From: Lysobacteraceae bacterium NML07-0707 | GTDB lineage: Bacteria > Pseudomonadota > Gammaproteobacteria > Xanthomonadales > Xanthomonadaceae | DNA length: 36,887 nucleotides | Assembly (NCBI GenBank): GCA_002798295.1 | Contig: NWQT01000036.1 | Location: 1-36,887, forward strand | Direction of reading: 5' to 3' | Part shown: positions 11,415 to 21,546 of the stretch, in pieces | Layout: every line of letters begins with the position of its first letter | How positions within the stretch are numbered: the first letter of the stretch is position 1 | Translations under genes and position numbers: made by a program | Notes under the pieces: generated by a model | What the model saw: the letters and a program-made list of their open reading frames with translations, nothing else | The model's database searches: none | What the model was told of the DNA's origin: nothing

Positions 11415-12314
11415 ATGTTCGATATCACGCCCAAACTCGATTGCGCCGGAAAAATCTTGCAGCTTCAGCGCCCGCAAGTGATGGGCATTGTCAATGTCAC
11501 CCCGGATTCGTTTTCCGATGGTGGCCAGCATCAGGACGTGCAGGCAGCCATCGCCCATGGCCTGCGGCTGGTGGCAGAAGGCGCGGATATTCTGGATGTT
11601 GGCGGTGAGTCCACCCGTCCCGGGGCTGGCGAAGTGTCGTTGCAAGAGGAATTGCAGCGGGTCATCCCGGTGATTGAAGGGCTGGCGGCGCAGGTCGAGG
11701 TGCCCATCAGTATCGATACTTCCAAGCCGGAAGTGATGCAGGCGGCAGTGACGGCCGGTGCGGGCATCATCAATGATGTCTATGCGTTGCGCCGCGAAGG
11801 TGCGCTGGAAATGGCGGCAGGGCTTGGCGTGCCGGTGATATTGATGCATATGCAGGGTGAGCCGCGCAGCATGCAGCAGGCGCCGCAGTATCAGGATGTG
11901 GTCGCCGAAGTCCACCGGTTTCTGGCCGAACGCATGTTTGCCTGTGAAATGGCCGGCATCGACCGCAAGCAAATCGTGGTGGATCCGGGCTTTGGCTTTG
12001 GCAAAACACTATCGCATAACTTGCAGCTGCTGGCGCAGCTTGCGCGCTTTACCGAGCTGGGCGTGCCAGTGCTGGCCGGGCTTTCGCGCAAGCGCAGCAT
12101 TGGGGAAATCACCGGGCGCGACAACCCGCAGGAACGCCTGCATGGCTCGGTGGCTGCGCATCTTCTGGCGGTCGAACGCGGTGCTGCCATCGTGCGGGTT
12201 CATGATGTGGCGGCTACCGTGGATGCACTGAAAGTTTGGCAGGCGCTGGCAGAAGTAGCGCCACCGCGCAAGGAAAAAACAGCCTCAACGCTAGAGTGGC
12301 CGGAAGATTTTTAA
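11415..12314 (+). CDS. folP: Dihydropteroate synthase
   Basis: FolP condenses 6-hydroxymethyl-7,8-dihydropterin pyrophosphate with p-aminobenzoate to give dihydropteroate, and is the target of sulfonamides. The 299-aa TIM-barrel protein has the family signatures VMGIVNVTPDSFSDGG (22-37), DILDVGGESTRPGAGEVS, PISIDTSKPEVMQ, IINDVYALRREGA, VVDPGFGFGKTLSHNLQLL and VLAGLSRKRSIGEITGR near the C terminus. Start is the ATG at 11415, with only a weak ribosome-binding site. In many relatives folP is followed by glmM; here it is followed by putP after 123 non-coding bases, so the usual order is broken. Confidence 0.97.
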   Translation: MFDITPKLDCAGKILQLQRPQVMGIVNVTPDSFSDGGQHQDVQAAIAHGLRLVAEGADILDVGGESTRPGAGEVSLQEELQRVIPVIEGLAAQVEVPISIDTSKPEVMQAAVTAGAGIINDVYALRREGALEMAAGLGVPVILMHMQGEPRSMQQAPQYQDVVAEVHRFLAERMFACEMAGIDRKQIVVDPGFGFGKTLSHNLQLLAQLARFTELGVPVLAGLSRKRSIGEITGRDNPQERLHGSVAAHLLAVERGAAIVRVHDVAATVDALKVWQALAEVAPPRKEKTASTLEWPEDF

Positions 12315-12437
12315 GGCCCGCTATATGCCCGCAGGCGTATCCTTGCCAAGGCATGATGCAAAACCCAGATCGCCAGTAACCTTCCGCACTTCGCTCATCA
12401 CAGGTTAAGCTGCGCGCTTTGCAAACGGTTCCCTGCC

Positions 12438-14018
12438 ATGAGTGCCAGCCCGCAGCTTCTTATCACTTTCGGCCTTTATCTGTTGGCGATGATTGCCATC
12501 GGCTTTTTTGCCTGGTGGCGAACCCGCAATTTTGATGATTACATCCTCGGCGGGCGCTCGCTGGGCGGCTATGTCACGGCGATGGCGGCCGGCGCCTCGG
12601 ACATGAGTGGCTGGCTGCTGATGGGGCTGCCGGGGGCGATTTTCCTGACCGGGCTGTCCGAAGCCTGGATGGCAGTCGGGCTTATCATCGGCGCCTATCT
12701 CAATTGGCGGCTGGTGGCAGGGCCGCTGCGGGTATATACCGAGCGCAGCGGCAATGCGCTGACCTTGCCGGACTATTTCACTCACCGTTTCGGGCGCAAC
12801 GGCAAGTTGTTGCGGGTGGTGTCATCGCTGGTGATTTTGGTGTTCTTTGCGCTGTATGCCGCAGCCGGTGTGGTTGCCGGGGCGCGGCTTTTTGAAAGCG
12901 TGTTTGGCATGTCGTATGAACACGCCCTGTGGTGGGGCGCGGCGGCCACCATCGCCTATACCTTGGTTGGCGGCTTTCTGGCAGTGAGCTGGACGGATAC
13001 GGTGCAGGCCACGCTGATGATTTTTGCGCTGATTCTGACCCCGGTGATCGTCATCCTGAGTCAGGGCGGGGTGGCGCCAAGCCTGGCGATGATTGAAGGC
13101 GCCAGCCCGGAAAAACTCGCCTGGCTCGGTAGCGGCGGGGTGATTGCGGTGATTTCCGCCGCAGCCTGGGGGCTGGGTTATTTTGGCCAGCCGCACATCC
13201 TGGCGCGCTTCATGGCGGCTGAAAGCTTGGCCACCATCCCCAGTGCGCGCCGCATTGGCATGACCTGGATGGTGTTGTGCCTGGGGGGCGCGGTACTGGT
13301 CGGCTTTTTTGGCATCAGCTATTTCGCAAGCCATCCGCAGCAGGCCGGAGCCGTCATGGAAAACCCCGAGCGGGTTTTCATCGTGCTCTCCGATTTGCTG
13401 TTCAACCCGTGGATTGCCGGGATTTTGCTTTCGGCCATTCTGGCTGCGGTGATGAGCACACTCTCGGCGCAGTTGCTGGTCTGCGCCAGCTCCCTGACCG
13501 AAGATTTTTATCATGGCTTCATTCGCCCCAATGCCGGTCAGAAAGAACTGGTCTGGTTTGGCCGGGCGATGGTGGCAGTGGTTGCGCTGGTGGCGATTTT
13601 CATCGCCCGCGACCCGGAAAGCCGCGTACTGGGACTGGTGGGTTATGCCTGGGCAGGCTTTGGGGCGGCATTTGGCCCGGTGGTATTGCTGTCGCTGTTC
13701 TGGCGGCGCATGAATGCCTGGGGCGCTTTGGCCGGCATCGTGCTGGGCGCCCTGGTGGTGATTCTCTGGGCCAATGCCAAGCCGGTGGAAGCGGCGGCCC
13801 TGGCCGAAATGTCGCCGCTGGCACGCGCCATTGCCGGTATTGGACGCGGGCTGTTTGGTGCGCTGTATGAGCTATGGCCGGTGTATGAAATCGTGCCGGG
13901 CTTCATCATCGCCGGCATCGGCGCGGTGCTTGCCAGCCTTGCCAGTCAGGCGCCGCCGCAAGAAATCGTGGCGCGCCATGATGCGGTTCGCAGCGAATTG
14001 CAGCAGGCCGGTTATTGA
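12438..14018 (+). CDS. putP: Sodium/proline symporter (SSS family)
   Basis: A 526-aa, roughly 13-helix inner-membrane transporter of the sodium:solute symporter family, closest in pattern to PutP. It would import proline with Na+. Features: first helix from residue 7; [20 protein letters not shown] and [20 protein letters not shown], the conserved SSS segments lining the Na+ and substrate sites; [32 protein letters not shown]; and [20 protein letters not shown], the helix 8-9 segment that contributes to the second sodium site. No putA proline dehydrogenase is nearby. The TGA stop shares its A with the miaA ATG, implying translational coupling between two functionally unrelated genes. Confidence 0.93.
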   Translation: MSASPQLLITFGLYLLAMIAIGFFAWWRTRNFDDYILGGRSLGGYVTAMAAGASDMSGWLLMGLPGAIFLTGLSEAWMAVGLIIGAYLNWRLVAGPLRVYTERSGNALTLPDYFTHRFGRNGKLLRVVSSLVILVFFALYAAAGVVAGARLFESVFGMSYEHALWWGAAATIAYTLVGGFLAVSWTDTVQATLMIFALILTPVIVILSQGGVAPSLAMIEGASPEKLAWLGSGGVIAVISAAAWGLGYFGQPHILARFMAAESLATIPSARRIGMTWMVLCLGGAVLVGFFGISYFASHPQQAGAVMENPERVFIVLSDLLFNPWIAGILLSAILAAVMSTLSAQLLVCASSLTEDFYHGFIRPNAGQKELVWFGRAMVAVVALVAIFIARDPESRVLGLVGYAWAGFGAAFGPVVLLSLFWRRMNAWGALAGIVLGALVVILWANAKPVEAAALAEMSPLARAIAGIGRGLFGALYELWPVYEIVPGFIIAGIGAVLASLASQAPPQEIVARHDAVRSELQQAGY

Positions 14019-14974
14019 TGCGTGCCGATACCCGGCCGCTGGCGTTGGCGCTGATGGGGCCGACGGCCTCGGGCAAGACCGCGGCTGCGCTGGCACTGGC
14101 CGAGCGTTATGACGGCGAGATTGTCAGCGTGGATTCGGCGCTGGTTTACAAGCGGCTGGATATTGGCTCGGCCAAACCCGATGCTGCCGAGCAGGCGCGG
14201 GTGCGGCATCATCTCCTGGACTTGCGCGAGCCTTGGCAGCCGTATTCGGCAGCGGATTTTGCCGCCGATGCCCGCCGCGCGGTGGAGGACATTCTGGCGC
14301 GCGGCAAATTGCCGATTCTGGCAGGCGGTACGGGTCTGTATTTTCAGGCATTGCTGCGCGGGCTTGCACCGATGCCTGAGGCCGACCCGGGCATCCGCGC
14401 GGCTCTGGCAGCGCGCGCCGGGCAAGAAGGCTGGCCGGCTTTGCACGCCGAGCTTGCCAAGATCGATCCGCTGGCCGCGGCGCGCATCCACGCCACCGAC
14501 CCGCAGCGCATCCAGCGCGCGCTGGAAGTCTGGCAGCTAACCGGCAAGCCGATTTCAAGCTGGCAGGCCGAGGGCAGGCGTAACCAGCGCTTCCCCGCCA
14601 GAGTGCTGAAACTGGTGTTGGCGCCAGCCGAGCGCAGTGTTTTGCATGCGCGCATCGAAGCGCGCTTTGATGCGATGCTGGCGGCCGGTTTCCTGGAGGA
14701 AGTCCGCGCCTTGCGCGCACTGCCGGAATTGGCCGAGCACCCGGCCGTGCATGACTTGCCCGCTATCCGTGCGGTTGGCTATCGCCAGGCATGGGCGCAT
14801 CTGCAGGGCGAGAGCGATGCGGCCAGCTTCCGTAATCAGGCCATCTTCGCCACCCGGCAACTGGCAAAAAGGCAGCTCACCTGGCTGCGCAACCAGCACG
14901 ATGCACTGTGGTTCGACCCGCAGTATCAGCAACAGGCACTGGACGGGGCGGTAGAGGATTTTTTGTTGCGGTGA
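14018..14974 (+). CDS. miaA: tRNA dimethylallyltransferase
   Basis: MiaA transfers a dimethylallyl group to N6 of A37 in tRNAs that read codons starting with U, the first step towards ms2i6A37. The 318-aa protein has the P-loop GPTASGKT at 14-21, the substrate motif [50 protein letters not shown] and [19 protein letters not shown], and the C-terminal [14 protein letters not shown] start at the ATG at 14018, which overlaps the putP stop by one base; a TTG three bases earlier is also in frame. The usual upstream partner mutL is absent. hfq follows after 86 bases, preserving the classic miaA-hfq-hflX order. Confidence 0.96.
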   Translation: MRADTRPLALALMGPTASGKTAAALALAERYDGEIVSVDSALVYKRLDIGSAKPDAAEQARVRHHLLDLREPWQPYSAADFAADARRAVEDILARGKLPILAGGTGLYFQALLRGLAPMPEADPGIRAALAARAGQEGWPALHAELAKIDPLAAARIHATDPQRIQRALEVWQLTGKPISSWQAEGRRNQRFPARVLKLVLAPAERSVLHARIEARFDAMLAAGFLEEVRALRALPELAEHPAVHDLPAIRAVGYRQAWAHLQGESDAASFRNQAIFATRQLAKRQLTWLRNQHDALWFDPQYQQQALDGAVEDFLLR

Positions 14975-15060
14975 TGATGCCCTCTACACATCCAGGCGTT
15001 ACACTTGCCCGCCTGCCATCGGGCAGAGCACAACAAATAATCAGAACAACGAGGAACACC

Positions 15061-15348
15061 GTGTCCAAAGCTCAATCCTTGCAAGACCCTTTTCTCAATG
15101 CCCTGCGCCGTGAGCGCGTGCCGGTATCCATCTACCTTGTGAACGGCATCAAACTTCAGGGCACGATTGAATCTTTCGATCAGTTCGTGGTGCTTTTGCG
15201 CAATACCGTCAGCCAAATGGTGTACAAGCACGCCATTTCTACCGTGGTGCCGGCACGCAATGTGCGCGTGGGGCCGGGGGCATCCTATGTCCATCATCAT
15301 GCTGCTGCGGCGCATGAGGATGAGCGCAACCTGAGTGACGAGGACTGA
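15061..15348 (+). CDS. hfq: RNA chaperone Hfq
   Basis: Hfq is a hexameric Sm-like protein that pairs small RNAs with mRNAs and affects RNA stability. The 95-aa product starts at a GTG with ACGAGG about eight bases upstream. Conserved residues are present: Q8 and the proximal-face motif YKHAIS at 55-60, and the arginine rim RRER at 16-19. Sm1 covers roughly [20 protein letters not shown] and Sm2 [15 protein letters not shown]. The C-terminal tail is short, with [11 protein letters not shown] followed by an acidic end (NLSDED), a type of acidic tip known in other Hfqs to displace RNA. A longer reading frame extends upstream but overlaps miaA and is not conserved in type. Confidence 0.97.
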   Translation: MSKAQSLQDPFLNALRRERVPVSIYLVNGIKLQGTIESFDQFVVLLRNTVSQMVYKHAISTVVPARNVRVGPGASYVHHHAAAAHEDERNLSDED

Positions 15349-15374
15349 TGCGCAAGCGTATGGGATGCTGATCG

Positions 15375-16685
15375 GTGGAATTGTTTGACCGATCCAAAAA
15401 AGGCGAGCATGCACTGCTGATTCAGCCGCATACCGGCAGCACGCCGGAAGATGAGCTGATGGAGGAATTTGCCGAGCTCGCCCGTTCGGCCGGCGCCAAG
15501 GTTTTGCAGGTGGTGAGCGCCCGCATCGACCGTCCCAATCCGGCCACCCTGATTGGCAGCGGCAAGCTAGAAGAAATCCTCGCCATGGCCGAAGCGCTGG
15601 AGGCGGATCTGATTCTGGTCAACCACCCGCTGAGCCCGGTGCAGGAGCGCAACCTGGAAAAAGCGCTCTCGCGCCGGGTGGTGGATCGTACCGGCCTGAT
15701 TCTCGACATCTTTGCCCAGCGCGCGCAATCGCACGAGGGCAAACTGCAAGTGGAGCTGGCACAGCTCAAGCATCTGGCGACCCGTCTGGTACGTGGCTGG
15801 ACCCACCTTGAGCGCCAGCGCGGTGGCGCCATCGGTTTGCGCGGCCCGGGGGAAACCCAGCTCGAAACCGACCGCCGCCTGTTGCAAAAGCGCGTGGAGC
15901 AATTGCAAAAACGCCTGCAAAAGGTCGAAGTGCAGCGCACCCAGATGCGCCGCGCCCGGGTGCGCAGTGCGCTGCCGCGTATCGCCCTGGTGGGCTATAC
16001 CAATGCCGGCAAATCTACCCTGTTCAATGCCCTGACCGGCGCCGGGGCATATGCCGCCAACCAACTGTTTGCCACGCTCGACCCTACGGTGCGCCGCATC
16101 GACCTGCCCGGCGGCCATGCACTCCTGGCCGATACCGTAGGTTTTGTGCGCGACCTGCCACACGAGCTGGTTGCGGCGTTTCGCTCGACCCTGTCTGAAG
16201 CGCGCGAGGCCGACCTGCTGCTGCATGTGATAGACGCGGCCGACCCGCTGCGTGAGGAGCGCATCCAGCAAGTCGATGCGGTGCTGGAAGAAATCGGTGC
16301 CGGCGATTTGCCGCAAATGCTGGTTTACAACAAAATCGACCGGCTGGAGCAGGTTTTGCCGCGTTTTGAGCGTGGCGAGGACACCCGGCCACGCGCCTAT
16401 GTCTCTGCACGTGATGGGCTGGGGCTGGACGCGCTGCGCGAAGGCATCGCCGCACATTTTGGCCTGCAACGTCTGGTCGCCAGCTTGCGCCTGCCAAGTC
16501 ATGCGGCACGGCTGCGCTCACGGTTGCACGATTTGGGCGCAGTGCGTGCCGAAAGCCATGACGAGCAAGGCTGGCTGCTGCACATCGACCTGCCGCGCAG
16601 CGATGCCCAGCGGCTGCTGTCCGAGCCCGATGCCGAGGCCATTCGCGCCCTCTTGCCCGCGCCCGATGATGACCCCATGTACTGA
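15375..16685 (+). CDS. hflX: Ribosome-associated GTPase HflX
   Basis: HflX is a GTPase that binds the 50S subunit and splits or rescues stalled ribosomes under stress such as heat. The 436-aa protein has the N-terminal HflX domain (LVNHPLSPVQERNLEKAL; FAQRAQSHEGKLQVELAQLK), the linker coiled coil with IGLRGPGETQLE (153-164) and ETDRRLLQKRVEQLQKRLQK, then the G domain with G1 GYTNAGKST (207-215), G3 DTVGFVRDLPHELV and G4 NKID. The start is a GTG at 15375 (MELFDRSKKGEH); the ATG a few bases earlier is out of frame. It lies 26 bases after hfq, in the conserved hfq-hflX-hflK-hflC order. Confidence 0.96.
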   Translation: MELFDRSKKGEHALLIQPHTGSTPEDELMEEFAELARSAGAKVLQVVSARIDRPNPATLIGSGKLEEILAMAEALEADLILVNHPLSPVQERNLEKALSRRVVDRTGLILDIFAQRAQSHEGKLQVELAQLKHLATRLVRGWTHLERQRGGAIGLRGPGETQLETDRRLLQKRVEQLQKRLQKVEVQRTQMRRARVRSALPRIALVGYTNAGKSTLFNALTGAGAYAANQLFATLDPTVRRIDLPGGHALLADTVGFVRDLPHELVAAFRSTLSEAREADLLLHVIDAADPLREERIQQVDAVLEEIGAGDLPQMLVYNKIDRLEQVLPRFERGEDTRPRAYVSARDGLGLDALREGIAAHFGLQRLVASLRLPSHAARLRSRLHDLGAVRAESHDEQGWLLHIDLPRSDAQRLLSEPDAEAIRALLPAPDDDPMY

Positions 16686-16763
16686 GCACGGTGCAGGCCG
16701 CTGCGCCCGCCGTTAAAATTCCCCGTTTCACTCTCCGCGTTAGCGGTCCCAGATGGAGCAGGC

Positions 16764-17846
16764 ATGGCCTGGAACAAGCCCGGTAGTCCGAACAATTCTT
16801 CTCCCACACCGCCACGTCGTCCCGGCAGCGGTGGCGGCGCATTCGATGGCCTGATGCAGCAGCTGCGCGGCCTGTTTGACGGCGGCGGCAACCCGGTTCG
16901 CTGGGTATTGCTGGGCTTGGCATTGTGGCTGGCCTATTCCAGCTTCGTGCTGGTGTCGGCGCAGGAGCGCGGCGTGGTGCTGCGGCTGGGCAAGTACCAC
17001 CGCACCATGGCTTCAGGCCCGAACTTCAAGCTGCCCTGGCCGCTGGAGCAAGTCACCAAGGTCAATGCCACCCGCATCGAGACCTGGGATACCACGGTGC
17101 CGGTGCTGACCAGTGACGAGAACATCGTCAATGTGGAAATCAATGTGCAGTACCGCGTCGGCGACCCCAAGCTGTACCTGTTTGGCACCCGCAATGCTGA
17201 TGATGTCCTGCAACAGGCGGCGCTCAGTACGGTGCGCGAGCAGGTTGGCCGGGCATCGCTGGATACCGTGCTGGGGGCGCGTGCGGCGCTGCGCGTTTCG
17301 GCGCGCGAGCAATTGCAGCGCTCGCTGGATGCCTACCGCACCGGCCTGACCGTCACCGACCTCAACCTGCAAAACGCCCGCCCGCCGGATGAAGTCAAAC
17401 CGGCCTTCGATGATGTCAACAGCGCCCAACAGGACAAAGACCGGGTCATCAGCGAGGCGCGCGCCTATGCTGCCAAGGTGGTGCCGGAGGCGCGCGGTCA
17501 GGCAGCCAGCATCCGCACCGTGGCCGAAGGTTACAAGACCGCCAAGATTGCCCGCGCTACGGGTGATGCCGAGCGCTTCAGCCTGCTGGTGGAAGAATAC
17601 AAGGCGGCGCCGGAAGTCACCCGCAAGCGCCTGTGGCTGGAAACCGTGCAGGAAGTGCTGGCCGGCAACCGCAAAGTGGTCGGCGGCGATGGCCGTCAGC
17701 TGATTTATGTGCCGATGGGCGCTGAAGAAAAAGCCGCAGCCCCGGTTGCACCGCAGCAGCCCGCCGCCCCGGTAGTGCTGCCGGTCGAAACCGCACCGGC
17801 TGCTCCCGTCAACACCCGCAGCGGCCGCACGCCGCGTGGCAACTGA
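16764..17846 (+). CDS. hflK: FtsH protease modulator HflK
   Basis: HflK and HflC form a large membrane complex of the SPFH (stomatin/prohibitin) family that encloses FtsH and limits its access to membrane substrates. The 360-aa protein has a Gly/Pro-rich cytoplasmic N terminus (NNSSPTPPRRPGSGGGAFDG), one membrane helix at about 42-58 (VRWVLLGLALWLAYSSF), then the SPFH domain beginning AQERGVVLRLGKYHRT, a helical region with QQDKDRVISEARAYAAKVVP, and a Pro/Ala-rich C-terminal tail. Start is the ATG at 16764. The hflC start follows 11 bases after its stop, so the two subunits are co-expressed. Confidence 0.96.
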   Translation: MAWNKPGSPNNSSPTPPRRPGSGGGAFDGLMQQLRGLFDGGGNPVRWVLLGLALWLAYSSFVLVSAQERGVVLRLGKYHRTMASGPNFKLPWPLEQVTKVNATRIETWDTTVPVLTSDENIVNVEINVQYRVGDPKLYLFGTRNADDVLQQAALSTVREQVGRASLDTVLGARAALRVSAREQLQRSLDAYRTGLTVTDLNLQNARPPDEVKPAFDDVNSAQQDKDRVISEARAYAAKVVPEARGQAASIRTVAEGYKTAKIARATGDAERFSLLVEEYKAAPEVTRKRLWLETVQEVLAGNRKVVGGDGRQLIYVPMGAEEKAAAPVAPQQPAAPVVLPVETAPAAPVNTRSGRTPRGN

Positions 17847-17857
17847 GGGTCAATGTC

Positions 17858-18730
17858 ATGAATTCGATTTTTTCACGCCTGCTGCCGCTGCTGGTGGTAC
17901 TGGCATTCCTGTCGATGGGCTCGTTCTATGTGGTGCGTGAAGGGCAAACCGCCATCGTGCTGAATCTGGGACGCATCGCCCGTACCGATATGGGGCCGGG
18001 GCTGCACTTCAAGATTCCGCTGATTGAATCGGCGCGGGTCTTCGACCGCCGCCTGCGGGTGCTGGATGCCGATACCGAGCGCTACCTGGACTCCGAGCGC
18101 AAGGATTTGAGCGTGGACTTCTTTGCGCTGGGCATGATTGAAGATGCCCGCGCGTTCTATCTGGCCACCAATGGCGGCGATGAAAATGTCGCCGCACAGC
18201 GTCTGGCGCCGATCATCAAGGACGCGCTGCGCAACGAAATCAACTCGCGCACCTTGCAGCAGGTGGTGTCGGGCAACCGCGCCGAAGTGGTGAAAGAGCA
18301 ACTTGATGTCATCAATGTCGGCGCCAAGAACATCGGTATCCGCATCATCGACCTGCGCCTCAAGCGCATTGAATTGCCCACCGACAGCGATGTGATTGGC
18401 GATGTCTATAACCGCATGCGCGCCCAGCGTCGCCAGGTCGCCAGCCGCCTGCGCGCCGAAGGCGAAGAACAGGCGCGTGAAATCCGCGCCCAGGCCGAGC
18501 GTGACCAGGCCGTGATTTTGTCCGAGGCCGAGCGTGATGCACAAAAATTGCGTGGTGAAGGCGATGCCGAAGCCGCCCGCCTGTATGCCGAAGCCGCGCG
18601 CAAAGACCCCGGTTTCTATGCCTTCCAGCGCAGCCTCGATGCCTATCGTGAATCTTTCAAGGACGGGCAGGGCATGATTGTGCTGGAGCGTAATGACCCG
18701 TTCCTGCAGTATTTGCGCAGCGACCGTTAA
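17858..18730 (+). CDS. hflC: FtsH protease modulator HflC
   Basis: Partner of HflK in the SPFH complex around FtsH. The 290-aa protein has an N-terminal membrane anchor (residues about 7-24, LLPLLVVLAFLSMGSFYVV), the SPFH domain starting REGQTAIVLNLGRIARTD, and a C-terminal helical, Ala/Glu/Arg-rich region (RLRAEGEEQAREIRAQAERD). The start ATG at 17858 has GAGGG about nine bases upstream. The purA gene that follows hflC in many gammaproteobacteria is absent; lepA comes next after a 102-base gap. Confidence 0.96.
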   Translation: MNSIFSRLLPLLVVLAFLSMGSFYVVREGQTAIVLNLGRIARTDMGPGLHFKIPLIESARVFDRRLRVLDADTERYLDSERKDLSVDFFALGMIEDARAFYLATNGGDENVAAQRLAPIIKDALRNEINSRTLQQVVSGNRAEVVKEQLDVINVGAKNIGIRIIDLRLKRIELPTDSDVIGDVYNRMRAQRRQVASRLRAEGEEQAREIRAQAERDQAVILSEAERDAQKLRGEGDAEAARLYAEAARKDPGFYAFQRSLDAYRESFKDGQGMIVLERNDPFLQYLRSDR

Positions 18731-18832
18731 GCGTCTCCTGCCATTTTCCTCCGTGCATGCGCCCATGACCAAGGCGCATGCGATAATCCGCCGCTTACGT
18801 TTCATGTAAGCCGCAGCTCCCGGGTTTTTCCG

Positions 18833-20650
18833 ATGTCCGCCCAAAATCAAGAACATATGCGGTTAATCCGCAATTTTTCCATCATCGCCCATGTTGACCA
18901 CGGCAAGTCCACCCTGGCTGACCGCATCATCCAGCTCTGTGGCGGGCTGCAGGATCGCGAGATGGAAGCGCAGGTGCTGGACTCCAACCCGATTGAGCGT
19001 GAGCGCGGCATCACCATCAAGGCGCAATCGGTGTCGTTGCCCTATACCGCCCTGGATGGCACCACTTATCAGCTGAATTTCATCGACACCCCCGGGCATG
19101 TCGATTTCAGTTATGAAGTCAGCCGCTCGTTGGCCGCCTGCGAGGGCGCGCTGCTGGTGGTGGACGCGGCGCAAGGCGTGGAAGCGCAGTCGGTGGCCAA
19201 CTGCTATACGGCAGTGGAGCAGGGGCTGGAAGTGATTCCGGTGATCAACAAGATCGACCTGCCAACCGCCGACATCGACCGCGCCAAGGGCGAAATCGAG
19301 GCAGTGATTGGCATCGACGCCAGTGATGCGGTGCCGGTCAGCGCCAAGACCGGGCTGAATGTACGCGATGTGCTGGAGGCGATCGTGCATCGCATCCCGC
19401 CGCCGGTGCCGCGCGAAACCGAAAAACTGCAAGCCCTGATTATTGACTCCTGGTTCGACAATTATCTGGGCGTGGTGTCGCTGGTGCGCATCATGCAGGG
19501 CGAGCTCAAGCCCGGCGACAAGATGTTGGTGATGTCCACCGGCCGTACCCACCAAGTGGACAATGTCGGTGTATTCACGCCCAAGCGCAAGGTGCTGAAA
19601 TCGCTGAAGGCCGGGGAAGTCGGCTGGCTGACCGCCAGCATCAAGGACGTGCATGGCGCGCCGGTCGGTGACACCCTGACCCTGGCGGGCGATCCGGCGC
19701 CCGAGCCGCTGCCGGGCTTTCAGGAGATGCAGCCGCGCGTGTTTGCCGGGCTGTTCCCGGTGGATGCCGAAGACTATCCCGATCTGCGCGAAGCGCTGGA
19801 AAAGCTGCGCCTCAACGATGCGGCGCTGCGCTTTGAGCCGGAAAGCTCCGAAGCGATGGGCTTTGGCTTCCGCTGCGGCTTCCTTGGCATGTTGCATATG
19901 GAAATCGTGCAGGAGCGGCTGGAGCGCGAGTACAACCTCAACCTCATCACCACCGCGCCGACGGTGGTGTACGAAGTGCTGAAGACCGATGGCGAGCTGA
20001 TGCCGCTGGACAATCCGGCCAAACTGCCGCCGGTCAACCATGTGGAAGAAATCCGCGAGCCGATTATCCGCGCCAATATCCTCACGCCGCCTGATTACAT
20101 CGGCGCGGTCATCAAGCTCTGCGAGGAAAAGCGCGGCACCCAGATCGGCATGACCTATATGGGCAGCCAGGTGCAAATCAGCTATGAGCTGCCGATGGCC
20201 GAAGTGGTGCTGGACTTCTTTGACAAGCTCAAATCGGTCAGCCGTGGCTATGCCTCGCTTGACTACCACTTCCTGCGCTTTGATGCCGGTCCGTTCGTGC
20301 GCGTGGATACGCTGATTAACGGCGACAAGGTGGATGCCTTGTCGATCATCTGCCACCGTCAGCACGCCGACCGCCGTGGCCGCGAACTGACCGAGAAAAT
20401 GAAAGACCTGATTCCGCGGCAGATGTTCGATGTCGCCATCCAGGCCGCCATCGGCAGCCAGATCATCGCCCGCACCACGGTCAAGGCGCTGCGCAAGAAC
20501 GTGCTGGCCAAGTGCTATGGCGGTGACGCCACCCGCAAGAAGAAGCTTCTGGAAAAGCAAAAAGAAGGCAAAAAGCGCATGAAGCAGGTGGGTCGGGTGG
20601 AAATTCCCCAGGAAGCCTTCCTCGCGGTCTTGCAGGTGGATAACAAATAA
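18833..20650 (+). CDS. lepA: Elongation factor 4 (LepA)
   Basis: LepA is a translational GTPase that binds the ribosome, can back-translocate it, and supports 30S biogenesis. The 605-aa protein has G1 AHVDHGKS at 19-26, switch I with [16 protein letters not shown]3 [16 protein letters not shown] and G4 NKIDLP. Domains II, III and V follow, and the C-terminal domain specific to LepA contains [37 protein letters not shown] and [18 protein letters not shown]. Start at the ATG 18833; an alternative ATG nine codons on is possible. It is the first gene of the lepA-lepB block, 12 bases before the first lepB. Confidence 0.98.
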   Translation: MSAQNQEHMRLIRNFSIIAHVDHGKSTLADRIIQLCGGLQDREMEAQVLDSNPIERERGITIKAQSVSLPYTALDGTTYQLNFIDTPGHVDFSYEVSRSLAACEGALLVVDAAQGVEAQSVANCYTAVEQGLEVIPVINKIDLPTADIDRAKGEIEAVIGIDASDAVPVSAKTGLNVRDVLEAIVHRIPPPVPRETEKLQALIIDSWFDNYLGVVSLVRIMQGELKPGDKMLVMSTGRTHQVDNVGVFTPKRKVLKSLKAGEVGWLTASIKDVHGAPVGDTLTLAGDPAPEPLPGFQEMQPRVFAGLFPVDAEDYPDLREALEKLRLNDAALRFEPESSEAMGFGFRCGFLGMLHMEIVQERLEREYNLNLITTAPTVVYEVLKTDGELMPLDNPAKLPPVNHVEEIREPIIRANILTPPDYIGAVIKLCEEKRGTQIGMTYMGSQVQISYELPMAEVVLDFFDKLKSVSRGYASLDYHFLRFDAGPFVRVDTLINGDKVDALSIICHRQHADRRGRELTEKMKDLIPRQMFDVAIQAAIGSQIIARTTVKALRKNVLAKCYGGDATRKKKLLEKQKEGKKRMKQVGRVEIPQEAFLAVLQVDNK

Positions 20651-20662
20651 GCGGAAGGCCTG

Positions 20663-21457
20663 ATGCGCTGGTTTGAACTTGTCATGGTCATCCTTACTCT
20701 TGTCACCGGCCTGGTCTGGCTGGCTGACAGGCTGTGGTTGAAAAAACGCCGCCAGGCCGCTGGTTTGCTGGCCGAGGACGAGCCTTGGTATGTGGATTAT
20801 TCGAGCGCGTTTTTCCCGATTCTCCTGGCGATATTGCTGCTGCGCAGCTTCATCATCGACCATTTCCGGGTGCCGACCGGCTCGATGATTCCCAGCATCC
20901 GTATTGGCGACTTCATCGTGGTCAACAAATTCGCTTACGGTTTGCGTTTGCCAGTCACCAATACCAAGGTGCTGGCACTGGGCGAGCCGGCGCGTGGCGA
21001 TGTGGTGGTGTTTACTTATCCCGGCATGGGCGCGGATGACCCCGATACCGGGATTGATTTTGTCAAGCGCGTGGTCGGGTTGCCCGGCGATACGGTGCGC
21101 TATGAGCGCGGCGTGCTCAGCATCAATGGCCAGCCGCTTGAATACCAGCCGCAGGGCGATGTGCAAATCCGCGCCGGTGACAGTGGGCCGCTGATGGGTG
21201 GCAAGCTGATGCTGGAGCAGCTGGGGCAAGTTGCGCACCAGGTACAGAATTTTGATATCAACCTTGAGCGTGGCGGCATGGGCGATGGCGAGTTTGTGGT
21301 GCCTGCCGGGCATTATTTCGTGATGGGCGATAACCGTGACAACAGCCTGGATAGCCGCTTCTGGGGCTTCTTGCCGGAAGAAAACTTGCGCGGCAAGGCC
21401 TTCCTGGTGTGGATGAATTTCAAGGACTTCTCGCGTATTGGTGAGAAAATCCATTGA
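20663..21457 (+). CDS. lepB: Signal peptidase I, copy 1
   Basis: Leader peptidase of the S26 family, which cleaves signal peptides from secreted preproteins at the outer face of the inner membrane. The 264-aa protein has two N-terminal hydrophobic segments (about 4-24 and 48-64), the nucleophile S74 in PTGSMIPS, the general base K135 in DFVKRVVGLPGD, and the late box GDNRDNSLDSRFWG. The start ATG at 20663 follows GGAAGG. It lies 12 bases after lepA, the normal position for lepB. A second copy with the same catalytic residues follows 89 bases downstream; the two differ mainly in the N-terminal third. Confidence 0.96.
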   Translation: MRWFELVMVILTLVTGLVWLADRLWLKKRRQAAGLLAEDEPWYVDYSSAFFPILLAILLLRSFIIDHFRVPTGSMIPSIRIGDFIVVNKFAYGLRLPVTNTKVLALGEPARGDVVVFTYPGMGADDPDTGIDFVKRVVGLPGDTVRYERGVLSINGQPLEYQPQGDVQIRAGDSGPLMGGKLMLEQLGQVAHQVQNFDINLERGGMGDGEFVVPAGHYFVMGDNRDNSLDSRFWGFLPEENLRGKAFLVWMNFKDFSRIGEKIH

Positions 21458-21546
21458 ACCCAAAGCCCAGAGGCGGGAGTTGGCGAACATCAGTTGCCTC
21501 TTGACGCCTCATCCCTGATGCCCTGTTCTCTATTTAAAGGAATCCC

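Noticed and set aside
18863-21490. 875-codon open frame on the minus strand opposite lepA and lepB
   Set aside because: Shadow frame spanning two certain genes; composition is His/Gln-rich as expected for antisense of GC-rich coding DNA.
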